NCBI GenBank assembly: GCA_013140935.1
Contig: JABFSD010000813.1
Location: 1 to 5,072, forward strand
DNA: 5,072 nt
Direction: 5' to 3'
Source: Acidobacteriota bacterium
GTDB taxonomy: Bacteria; Acidobacteriota; Blastocatellia; RBC074
The notes beneath the pieces are model-generated. The model ran no database searches, had not been told where the DNA came from, and was given only the letters and a program-made list of their open reading frames with translations. Positions 1-5,072 of this stretch are shown here, piece by piece. A program made the position numbers and the translations under genes. Each line of letters starts with the position of its first letter. The stretch's first letter is position 1.

Positions 1-2306
1 ATGCCAGCGGTGTCAACGCGAAAGCCCTCGCTGGCGCGGATGTGAACTTCGTATTGCTCGCCGCCTTCGTTGTAAGTCGAAACCTTGTCGCCGCCGACCA
101 ACAGGCGCAACGAACGCGCGATGTCGGCGATGTTGACGCCGAGTTCCGCCGCTTTCTTGCGATCAATGCGCACGCGGATTTCAGGCTTGCCCAGCGTGAG
201 CGACGAGTCGGCGTCGGCGATTTCGGGAATCGCTTTCATGGCGGCGAGCAACTGTTTGCCATAAAGATCAAGTTTTTCTACGTCAGGGCCGCGCAATTCG
301 TAATTGAGTTCGGCGTTTTGCGCGCTGCTGCCACCGATGGCCGCGATGTCGGTGACGGCGGTGCGTAAGTTGAGTGCCTTGAATTTAGGCAGCACTTCTT
401 CGCGGACGCGCGTCATCAAATCGAATTGGCCGACGCTGCGTTCTTCCAGTGGCGTCATCCTCACGTAAATGATGGCTTGATTCAGATCGCGTTGCTGGTT
501 GTCTCCCACCGTCGTGAGTGTATAAGCCACGTGCGGCATCTTGCGCACTTCGTCAGAAACCTTGTTGCCGATGTCGAGCGTGGCATCGAGCGAAGTGCCT
601 TCGGGCGCGCGCAATTCCACTTGAAATTCGCTTTGGTCGTCTTTGGGGAAGAAGCTCGATCCGACCATTTTGGAAAGCGGTAAAGTCGAAGCAAACGTCA
701 GCACCGCAATCAACACAATCACCCAGCGATGATGCAGCGACCAGTTAATCAGCCGCGCGTAATTGCCATCCAACAGGCGCGACAGCAGCGTGTCTTTAGA
801 GGTTTTGTGTTCACTGTCACCGCCTTTCATGCCTTTGAACACGCGCGCCGCCAGCATTGGCGTCAGCGTGAAACTCACCAGCAACGAAATCGCAATCGCA
901 AAGGCCATCGTATAAGCCACGCTTTTGAAAAAGCGTCCGGGAATGCTTTGCATAAAGCCGATGGGCAGAAAGACGACGATCAGTGAAAGCGTCGTCGCCA
1001 TCACGGCGAGGCCGATTTCGCGCGTGCCTTCGATGGCGGCGTCAAAGGCGGAATAACCTTTTTCTTCGATATAACGAAAGATGTTTTCGAGCACCACGAT
1101 GGCGTCGTCAATCACGATGCCGACGGCGAGCGTGAGGCCGAGCATCGAGGGGGCGTTCAACGTGATGCCGAAATATTCCATCGCCGCAAACGTCGAGACG
1201 ATAGAGGTGGGAATCGCAATCGCGGCGATGATCGTCGCGCGCAGGTTGCGCATGAAAAGCCATACGACCAACGACGCGAGAATCGAACCGAGAATCAAAT
1301 GCTCCTGCACGCGATGAAACGCGGCGAGAATAAATTCGCGCTGATCGCGCACAATCTGTAAGGAATAACCCGCCGGCAAAGTCTTTTCGAGTTCGGCCAG
1401 CCGCGCTTTGATGTTGTCAATGATGTTGACCGTGTTCTTGCCCGACTGGCGGCGAATATTTAACAACAGGGCTTGCTTGTCATTTAACGAACCGCCGGTT
1501 TCGGCGACTTCGGTGCCGTCTTCGGTGTGGCCTACGTCAGAGATTTTGATGGGATAACCGGCGCGGTTGGCGACGACCAAGTCGTTGAATTCGGCAGAGC
1601 TTTGCACGCGACCGAGCGTGCGCAACGTCAGCGTACGCGCGCCTTCTTCGACGCGGCCTCCAGGCACTTCGATGTTTTGTGTTTGTAGCGCGGCTGACAC
1701 TTGCGCGACCGTCAGGTTATAAGCGCGCAACTTGTCGCCGTCGAGAAACACATTGATTTGGCGCTTGCGTCCACCAATGATCGTGACCTGGCCTACGCCG
1801 TCTACCGATTCGAGCTGGCGGCGCAACACCTTGTCGGCGTATTCCGTCATCTCGCGCACCGAACGGTTCGAGGCAATCGAAAGTGTCAAAATCGGCGAAG
1901 CATCAGGGTCGAGCTTTTGCACCGTAGGCTGTTCGACATCGGGCGGCAGGTTGGGCAGCGCGATGTTGAGTTTGTCGCGCACATCTTGCGCCGCCGCGTC
2001 GAGATTGCGTTCGAGATCGAATTGCACGATCACGAGCGAGACGCCCTCTGACGAAGTGGAACGCAACTCTTCTATGCCGCTGATGGTGTTCAGCGCTTCT
2101 TCGATCTTGTCGGTGATTTCGGTTTCGATTTCCTGCGGTGCGGCACCCGGCAGAATCGTTGTGACGGCTATCGTAGGTAACTCGACGCGCGGGAAGCGCT
2201 CGACCTCAAGGCGCGTATAAGAAAACATCCCCAACACCATCAATGTGACAATCAACATCGTGGCGAAGACGGGACGACGAACACAAATTTCAGCTAACTT
2301 TTGCAT
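1..2306 (-). CDS. RND efflux transporter, HAE1 (AcrB-like) family, 3' end beyond window
   Basis: Inner-membrane proton-driven pump subunit that would export hydrophobic compounds through an adaptor and an outer-membrane channel. The frame is open from ATG at 2306 to position 1, giving about 768 of the usual 1,030-1,050 residues. It starts [20 protein letters not shown], the typical RND start with TM1 at about residues 12-30. The porter part (about 35-330) includes '[18 protein letters not shown]' and '[10 protein letters not shown]'. TM2 is at 336-352, TM3 about 357-376 and TM4 about 387-407. TM4 carries G396[12 protein letters not shown], whose D400-D401 match the AcrB proton-relay pair D407-D408 and argue for the drug (HAE) rather than heavy-metal class. 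TM5 (431-452), TM6 (about 462-487) and TM7 (about 526-547) follow, then part of the second periplasmic loop. TM8-TM12, with the partner Lys and Arg of the relay, lie outside the window. A purine-rich ribosome site (AGGGAG, 2313-2318) sits 6 bases before the ATG. The gene follows the adaptor gene by 102 bp. No frameshift or internal stop was seen. Substrate unknown. Confidence 0.95.
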   Translation of the reverse strand, partial: MQKLAEICVRRPVFATMLIVTLMVLGMFSYTRLEVERFPRVELPTIAVTTILPGAAPQEIETEITDKIEEALNTISGIEELRSTSSEGVSLVIVQFDLERNLDAAAQDVRDKLNIALPNLPPDVEQPTVQKLDPDASPILTLSIASNRSVREMTEYADKVLRRQLESVDGVGQVTIIGGRKRQINVFLDGDKLRAYNLTVAQVSAALQTQNIEVPGGRVEEGARTLTLRTLGRVQSSAEFNDLVVANRAGYPIKISDVGHTEDGTEVAETGGSLNDKQALLLNIRRQSGKNTVNIIDNIKARLAELEKTLPAGYSLQIVRDQREFILAAFHRVQEHLILGSILASLVVWLFMRNLRATIIAAIAIPTSIVSTFAAMEYFGITLNAPSMLGLTLAVGIVIDDAIVVLENIFRYIEEKGYSAFDAAIEGTREIGLAVMATTLSLIVVFLPIGFMQSIPGRFFKSVAYTMAFAIAISLLVSFTLTPMLAARVFKGMKGGDSEHKTSKDTLLSRLLDGNYARLINWSLHHRWVIVLIAVLTFASTLPLSKMVGSSFFPKDDQSEFQVELRAPEGTSLDATLDIGNKVSDEVRKMPHVAYTLTTVGDNQQRDLNQAIIYVRMTPLEERSVGQFDLMTRVREEVLPKFKALNLRTAVTDIAAIGGSSAQNAELNYELRGPDVEKLDLYGKQLLAAMKAIPEIADADSSLTLGKPEIRVRIDRKKAAELGVNIADIARSLRLLVGGDKVSTYNEGGEQYEVHIRASEGFRVDTAG

Positions 2307-2330
2307 GACCTTCTCCCTCGTTCTCTTCGT

Positions 2331-2402
2331 CCACGAAGTCACACGAAGGAAGACACGAAGCAGAAAAACTTTTCTTCGTGTTTTCTTCGTGCGGCTTCAT
2401 GG
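2331..2402. repeat. Intergenic hairpin built of CACGAAG/CTTCGTG heptamers
   Basis: On the plus strand, CCACGAAG (2331-2338), CACGAAG (2342-2348) and CACGAAG (2354-2360) face CTTCGTG (2374-2380), CTTCGTG (2385-2391) and CTTCATGG (2395-2402). Together they form an imperfect inverted repeat with a 13-base loop (2361-2373), part of which (GAAAA and TTTTC) can also pair. The one mismatch in the heptamers is in the outermost pair. Spacers are 3 and 5 bases on one side, 4 and 3 on the other, so neighbouring units start 10-12 bp apart. The element begins 6 bp after the adaptor stop codon and ends 24 bp before the transporter start, filling almost the whole gap. No T-run follows on the transcribed strand, so it is not a classic intrinsic terminator. 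It may be a dispersed palindromic repeat, an mRNA processing or stability element, or both. Confidence 0.8.
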
Positions 2403-2408
2403 AGAGAA

Positions 2409-3641
2409 TTATTTGTTGCTCACAGTCGTTCCGGTTTGGAGCTTGTCTAAATTATTCAACGCAACGTTTTCGCCCGTGCGAACGCCTTCGCTGATTTCGA
2501 TCAAGTCACCGTCTTTCGTTCCGGTTTTGACAATGCGTTCGACGGCTTTGCCGTTTTCGATCACGAAAACCTTGGTCAAGCCTGCGATGCTGACGACGGC
2601 TTTTGACGGAATCATCGTAGCCTGCGCGTTCGGCGCGGTAATCAACGAAGACTTGGCGAACATACCCGGACGCAGCAGATTGCCGGGGTTGGCGACCGTG
2701 GCTTCGACGGTAAGAGCGCGCGTCTGTTCGTTGAGCGAAGCGCCGATGCGCGCGATGCGTCCGGTGAACTTGCGTCCGGGGAAGGCGTCAATTTCGAGCA
2801 GCATCTGTTGGCCGGTGCGCACCGCCGCCGCCGCGAATTCGGGAATGTCTGCGCGTAATCTGAGCGGATTGATTTTAACCAGCGTGGCGATGCGCAAACT
2901 TTGTTGTGAAAGGTAAGCGCCGCGCGACGTGTGCTTTTCTTTTACTGCGCCGGTGATAGGCGAACGCACGATGGTGTCGCCCAACGCTTTCTTGGCAAGA
3001 TTGATGGCGGACTTTTGCTGCTCGATGACGGCGAGTTGTTGATTGACGGCATCGAGCGCCGCCTGATGACGCGCTTGCGCAAGCTGGTTTTGGGTGAGCG
3101 CGTTGTCATAAATCGAACGCGCTACGTCGCCGTTTTCGACGAGCTTGGTGGCGCGCTCCAAATCCATCTTCGTCCAATCGAGAGAGGCTCTGGCGACTTT
3201 TACGTCGGCAGCTTGATTGGGATCGAACTTATCGCTCGTCATACCCAGCCGTGCCATCGTTTGTTTTAACGAGGCTTCAGCTTGTTCGATGCGCAGCTTG
3301 GCATCGCGTTGATCGAGTGTTGCGATCACTTGCCCCGCTTGTACGAAGCTGCCGAAATCAATGTTGATTTGGGCGACTTCGCCGGGCACTTGCGCCGAAA
3401 TGACGACTTCTTCGTCAGCGGCGAGCGAACCGACGACTTCGACGCTACGTGCCATTGCGCGCGTGATGGCCGTAGCCGTGCTGACTTCTACTGGCGGCGC
3501 TGCCGTAGGTGAAGCCGTAGCGGTCGCGGCTTTCGTTTTGGCTTCGCCTTCTGCCTTGCGTGTGCAAGCCGCTGCGGTGAAGAGCAGTGCGAATAGCAAA
3601 GTTCCTTTTATCATTCGTGTTGTGGTGGTTCCTTCTCCCAT
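2409..3641 (-). CDS. RND efflux periplasmic adaptor (membrane fusion protein), probable lipoprotein
   Basis: AcrA/MexA-like adaptor linking the inner-membrane RND pump to an outer-membrane channel. With ATG at 3641 it has 410 residues, normal for the family. The N-terminus has basic residues (R9, K12), a hydrophobic stretch (14-25) and C26 in 'LLFTAAAC', a weak lipobox with Ala at -3. An Ala/Thr/Pro-rich linker follows to about residue 50. The first half of the lipoyl-like domain is about 78-111 ('[17 protein letters not shown]'). A long alpha-helical hairpin runs to about 225, rich in Gln, Ala and Leu. The second lipoyl half contains '[20 protein letters not shown]'. The beta-barrel ('[10 protein letters not shown]', '[23 protein letters not shown]', '[12 protein letters not shown]') and membrane-proximal domain complete the protein. 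An upstream in-frame ATG at 3677 would add 12 residues, but only the 3641 ATG has a good ribosome site. The gene precedes the HAE1 transporter and follows tetR, supporting one efflux module. It contains no catalytic residues; the role is structural. Confidence 0.93.
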   Translation of the reverse strand: MGEGTTTTRMIKGTLLFALLFTAAACTRKAEGEAKTKAATATASPTAAPPVEVSTATAITRAMARSVEVVGSLAADEEVVISAQVPGEVAQINIDFGSFVQAGQVIATLDQRDAKLRIEQAEASLKQTMARLGMTSDKFDPNQAADVKVARASLDWTKMDLERATKLVENGDVARSIYDNALTQNQLAQARHQAALDAVNQQLAVIEQQKSAINLAKKALGDTIVRSPITGAVKEKHTSRGAYLSQQSLRIATLVKINPLRLRADIPEFAAAAVRTGQQMLLEIDAFPGRKFTGRIARIGASLNEQTRALTVEATVANPGNLLRPGMFAKSSLITAPNAQATMIPSKAVVSIAGLTKVFVIENGKAVERIVKTGTKDGDLIEISEGVRTGENVALNNLDKLQTGTTVSNK

Positions 3642-3646
3642 TTGAT

Positions 3647-3651
3647 TCCTC
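3647..3651 (-). promoter_or_regulatory. Ribosome binding site deciding the adaptor start
   Basis: GAGGA on the minus strand lies 5 bases before the ATG at 3641. The other candidate starts are worse placed. The ATG at 3677 has no comparable site, and the ATG at 3614 is about 15 bases from its nearest purine-rich stretch. The chosen start gives a short N-region before the signal-peptide core. Confidence 0.6.
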
Positions 3652-3687
3652 ACGAGGTATGTTCCTGCTTGATTCATTATTAGGGCG

Positions 3688-3776
3688 CACCGTTTAGCGT
3701 ACCGCCTTGAGGCGGAATCGGAGGCTTTAGCCGACTTGCAATCCGATTCCGCCTAAAGGCGGTACTCTAAACGGTG
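3688..3776. repeat. 89-bp near-perfect inverted repeat overlapping the 3' end of tetR
   Basis: The arms at 3688-3722 and 3742-3776 are each 35 bp and are reverse complements with only 2 mismatches. They are separated by a 19-base loop (3723-3741). Each arm also holds its own palindrome: CCGCCTTGAGGCGG at 3702-3715 and CCGCCTAAAGGCGG at 3749-3762. The loop holds a third, GGCTTTAGCC (3723-3732). The outer end of the right arm encodes the last residues and TAG stop of tetR. No transposase gene, clear target-site duplication or T-run was seen. The structure resembles a small non-autonomous palindromic repeat (REP- or MITE-like). It could also act on the transcript between tetR and the adaptor gene. 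Family membership cannot be settled from one copy. Confidence 0.85.
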
Positions 3777-4447
3777 TTCGCTTTTATGCCTGCCAGAAAA
3801 ATATCGGTGAAACGTTCCGCCGCCTGCCGGTTGTTGATGTTGAGCAACTCGTGGGCTTCGTCAGCGAAAAAGCGTTCGTGGATGGCGTGTCCCATTACCA
3901 TTCCGTTAAAAGCGCGCACGGCGGTGTTCGGTTCGACTTTGCGAAACGCGCCGGCGCGCATGCGTTGTTTGAGGTAATCGGCCAACACGCGATGCATGGT
4001 TGCCATATGATTGCGAAAGATCATTTTGCTGAGTTCGTTGCCTTCCAGCACGCTGTAAAACCAGATGCGCATCGGCGTCTCATCGTGTTGGTGAAAGTCG
4101 AGCACGCTCAACGCGAAGGTTTCAAATACCTTTTTGTCGTCTTTGGCGGCGATGGCCTGCGCGATTTGCGCCTGCATCTCGTGCATGCATCCTTGCTCGC
4201 CTTTGCTGTCAATGATCGCGGCGTAAAGCTCACTTTTCGTAGCGAAGTGCCGAAAGATGATGGCTTCGTTGACGCCCGCCGCGAGCGCAATCTCTTTGGT
4301 CGTCGTGCCGCGAAAGCCCTTTTGTGAAAACAGCCGCACCGCTACGTCGAGAATTTGCTGGCGGCGATCTTCGGCGGCCATGCGCACGGGGCTTCTTTCA
4401 GAATCTTTTTGTGCCAATTCTTTTTTCGGCGTCATTCTCAGCGTCAT
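3767..4447 (-). CDS. TetR/AcrR-family transcriptional repressor
   Basis: Ligand-responsive DNA-binding repressor, expected to act as a dimer in the cytoplasm. From ATG at 4447 it has 226 residues. The N-terminal helix-turn-helix domain is at about residues 27-75 ('RRQQILDVAVRLFSQKGFRG', then 'TTTKEIALAAGVNEAIIFRH', ending 'FATKSEL'), with the recognition helix near 58-67. The rest is a mostly helical ligand-binding and dimerisation domain, whose sequence gives no clue to the ligand. The start is uncertain. A GTG at 4483 would give 238 residues but lies inside the upstream palindrome and about at the predicted transcription start. The ATGs at 4435 and 4381 would give 222 and 204 residues. All keep the DNA-binding domain, and none has a strong ribosome site (AGAAAGAG stands 11 bases before 4447). 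Its position before an RND adaptor and pump suggests an AcrR-like local regulator, probably self-regulating through the flanking palindromes. The stop codon lies inside an inverted-repeat element, so the natural C-terminus may have been altered. Confidence 0.92.
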   Translation of the reverse strand: MTLRMTPKKELAQKDSERSPVRMAAEDRRQQILDVAVRLFSQKGFRGTTTKEIALAAGVNEAIIFRHFATKSELYAAIIDSKGEQGCMHEMQAQIAQAIAAKDDKKVFETFALSVLDFHQHDETPMRIWFYSVLEGNELSKMIFRNHMATMHRVLADYLKQRMRAGAFRKVEPNTAVRAFNGMVMGHAIHERFFADEAHELLNINNRQAAERFTDIFLAGIKANTV

Positions 4448-4466
4448 TCGTTGATGAACTCTTTCT

Positions 4467-4488
4467 GGTAAGTAAGTACGCACTTACC
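4467..4488. promoter_or_regulatory. Putative TetR operator 1 (promoter-proximal)
   Basis: Core palindrome GTAAGTACGCACTTAC at 4472-4487 has 6-bp arms around a 4-bp centre. A second register exists: GGTAAGT (4467-4473) pairs with ACTTACC (4482-4488). The site overlaps the weak -10 and the likely transcription start of tetR, where bound repressor would block RNA polymerase. It shares GTAAGT...CTTAC with the second site at 4524-4539. Assigning it to this TetR is inferred from position and symmetry. Confidence 0.65.
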
Positions 4489-4515
4489 TTAGCGGCTGGG
4501 CGCGAAAACTGTCAA
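4486..4515 (-). promoter_or_regulatory. Putative tetR promoter
   Basis: A perfect -35 TTGACA reads on the minus strand at 4515-4510. At 18-bp spacing stands TAAGGT (4491-4486), a poor -10 matching the consensus at three of six positions. The -35 lies between the two palindromes and the -10 touches the proximal one, as expected for an autoregulated repressor. The -35 is convincing; the exact -10 and start site are not. Confidence 0.5.
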
Positions 4516-4520
4516 TAGGG

Positions 4521-4542
4521 AAAGTAAGTGAGTGCTTACTTT
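4521..4542. promoter_or_regulatory. Putative TetR operator 2 (upstream)
   Basis: AAAGTAAG (4521-4528) and CTTACTTT (4535-4542) are perfect 8-bp inverted arms around a 6-bp centre. The 16-bp core GTAAGTGAGTGCTTAC (4524-4539) matches operator 1 at its first six and last five positions. It lies just upstream of the -35 box. The centres of the two cores are 52 bp apart, close to five helical turns, so two dimers would sit on the same DNA face. Confidence 0.65.
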
Positions 4543-4561
4543 TTTTCGTGGGAGCTGATTC

Positions 4562-5072
4562 TCAACGCACTTTAATGCGGATGGCATTCGCATTTCGTCC
4601 ATCAAATAGGAAGATCAGCTCGGTTTCGCCCTTGCCGCGCAACGTTTCAGGGATGATGAGATTGATTTGATCGAGGCCGACAAGTTGGCCTTGCACGCCC
4701 GCGTAAGCCGGTGTGAGCGCGATTCCAGCGGCAGTGGCTGACAGAGCGCCGGATTGAAATCGTAAACCAGTGCCGAAAAAGACAGCGATATGGCCGACCT
4801 GAACTTCGACCGGAGAGCCGTCGGCGTTGCTCATTGAGAGGGCATAGGTTTGTCCGTTGTCGGTGGAAGCCACCGCCGCCGGTGCGCCTTTGCCGTTGGC
4901 GAGCCGCGTGAATACGCCGGGGCTGACGGGCGCGAGGTTGAGACGCGCGAGCGACACGTTGCCGAATGAATTGCGAATGATGATGGTCGCGGGACCGATC
5001 ATCGTGCGTTCGGGAACTTGAAAATTGATTTGTCCGGGTGAAACGAAAAAGAGCGGCGCAGGGATGCCGTTC
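4562..5072 (-). CDS. C-terminal part of a TIGR03437-type (Solibacter C-terminal domain) protein
   Basis: The frame enters from the right edge without a start and ends at TGA (4562-4564), leaving 169 residues. A partial protein is therefore described; an internal Met at 5002 is not the likely start. The visible part begins within 'IPAPLFFVSPGQINFQVPE' and ends 'FLFDGRNANAIRIKVR'. These match the conserved signature of the domain found at the C-termini of many large, probably secreted acidobacterial proteins, whose function is unknown. 'VGHIAVFFGTGL' and 'YAGVQGQLVGLDQINLIIPE' are further signature stretches. It appears to be made of two related beta-rich halves. No catalytic motif is visible, and the N-terminal part that would define its role lies outside the window. 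It is on the same strand as tetR, but a 114-bp gap with its own promoter and operators separates them, so joint function is unlikely. Confidence 0.85.
   Translation of the reverse strand, partial: NGIPAPLFFVSPGQINFQVPERTMIGPATIIIRNSFGNVSLARLNLAPVSPGVFTRLANGKGAPAAVASTDNGQTYALSMSNADGSPVEVQVGHIAVFFGTGLRFQSGALSATAAGIALTPAYAGVQGQLVGLDQINLIIPETLRGKGETELIFLFDGRNANAIRIKVR

Noticed and set aside
1..2306. A heavy-metal (CzcA-type) RND pump
   Set aside because: TM4 has the D-D pair within [13 protein letters not shown], the drug-exporter pattern, rather than the metal-exporter motif.
2331..2402. The heptamer array as a CRISPR array
   Set aside because: The units are 7 bp with 3-5 bp spacers and invert halfway, unlike CRISPR repeats and spacers.
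42..3645. Plus-strand open frames of 60-220 codons opposite the efflux genes
   Set aside because: They overlap strongly conserved minus-strand genes, show no recognisable domains, and have compositions typical of antisense shadow frames (rich in R, H, A, S).
3677..3705. A separate promoter for the adaptor gene, with TAATAA at 3682-3677 as -10
   Set aside because: No acceptable -35 is found 16-18 bp upstream, where the sequence belongs to the inverted repeat arm. The signal is too weak to annotate.
3688..3776. The inverted repeat as a complete insertion sequence
   Set aside because: It is only 89 bp, encodes no transposase, and has no clear flanking direct repeats.
3851..4327. Plus-strand open frame of 158 codons opposite tetR
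   Set aside because: It mirrors the helix-turn-helix regulator and shows no family resemblance of its own.
4521..4542. The palindrome after the TIGR03437-type gene as an intrinsic terminator
   Set aside because: The stem is AT-rich, and in the direction of the upstream gene it is followed by CCC rather than a T-run. Its similarity to 4472-4487 fits an operator better.

Overview
All four genes supported in this window lie on the minus strand, so the transcriptional order runs from high to low coordinates. The rightmost gene (cut by the window edge) encodes the C-terminal end of a protein with the TIGR03437 type of C-terminal domain, recognisable from 'FFVSPGQINFQVP' and 'GLDQINLIIPE'. This domain is characteristic of Solibacter and other Acidobacteriota, so the window most likely comes from an acidobacterial genome or metagenome bin. 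The placement is an inference from one domain plus the general style of the other genes. Nothing here allows a species call.

Layout, in transcription order: (1) 5072-4562, the end of the TIGR03437-type protein; (2) 4561-4448, a short regulatory region with two similar inverted repeats (4521-4542 and 4467-4488) on either side of a perfect TTGACA box; (3) 4447-3767, a TetR/AcrR-family repressor; (4) 3776-3688, an 89-bp near-perfect inverted repeat that overlaps the tetR stop codon; (5) 3641-2409, a periplasmic adaptor (membrane fusion protein) of an RND efflux pump, probably a lipoprotein; (6) 2402-2331, a 72-bp imperfect hairpin made of three CACGAAG-type heptamers facing three CTTCGTG-type heptamers; (7) 2306-1, an RND inner-membrane transporter of the drug (HAE1) type, cut by the window start after about 768 residues.

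Genes 3, 5 and 7 form a conventional tetR-acrA-acrB-like efflux module. The repressor probably binds the two palindromes and controls itself, and perhaps the pump if transcription reads through. The adaptor and transporter would join an outer-membrane TolC-type channel that is not visible here and may lie beyond position 1. Substrates cannot be predicted.

The coding content is ordinary and I see no evidence of a new enzymatic or defence system. The less ordinary signals are non-coding: two unrelated palindromic repeats fill both gaps of the efflux module, one of them supplies the tetR stop codon, and a paired operator arrangement precedes tetR. No tRNA, rRNA, CRISPR array or transposase gene was seen, and no gap between genes exceeds about 125 bases.
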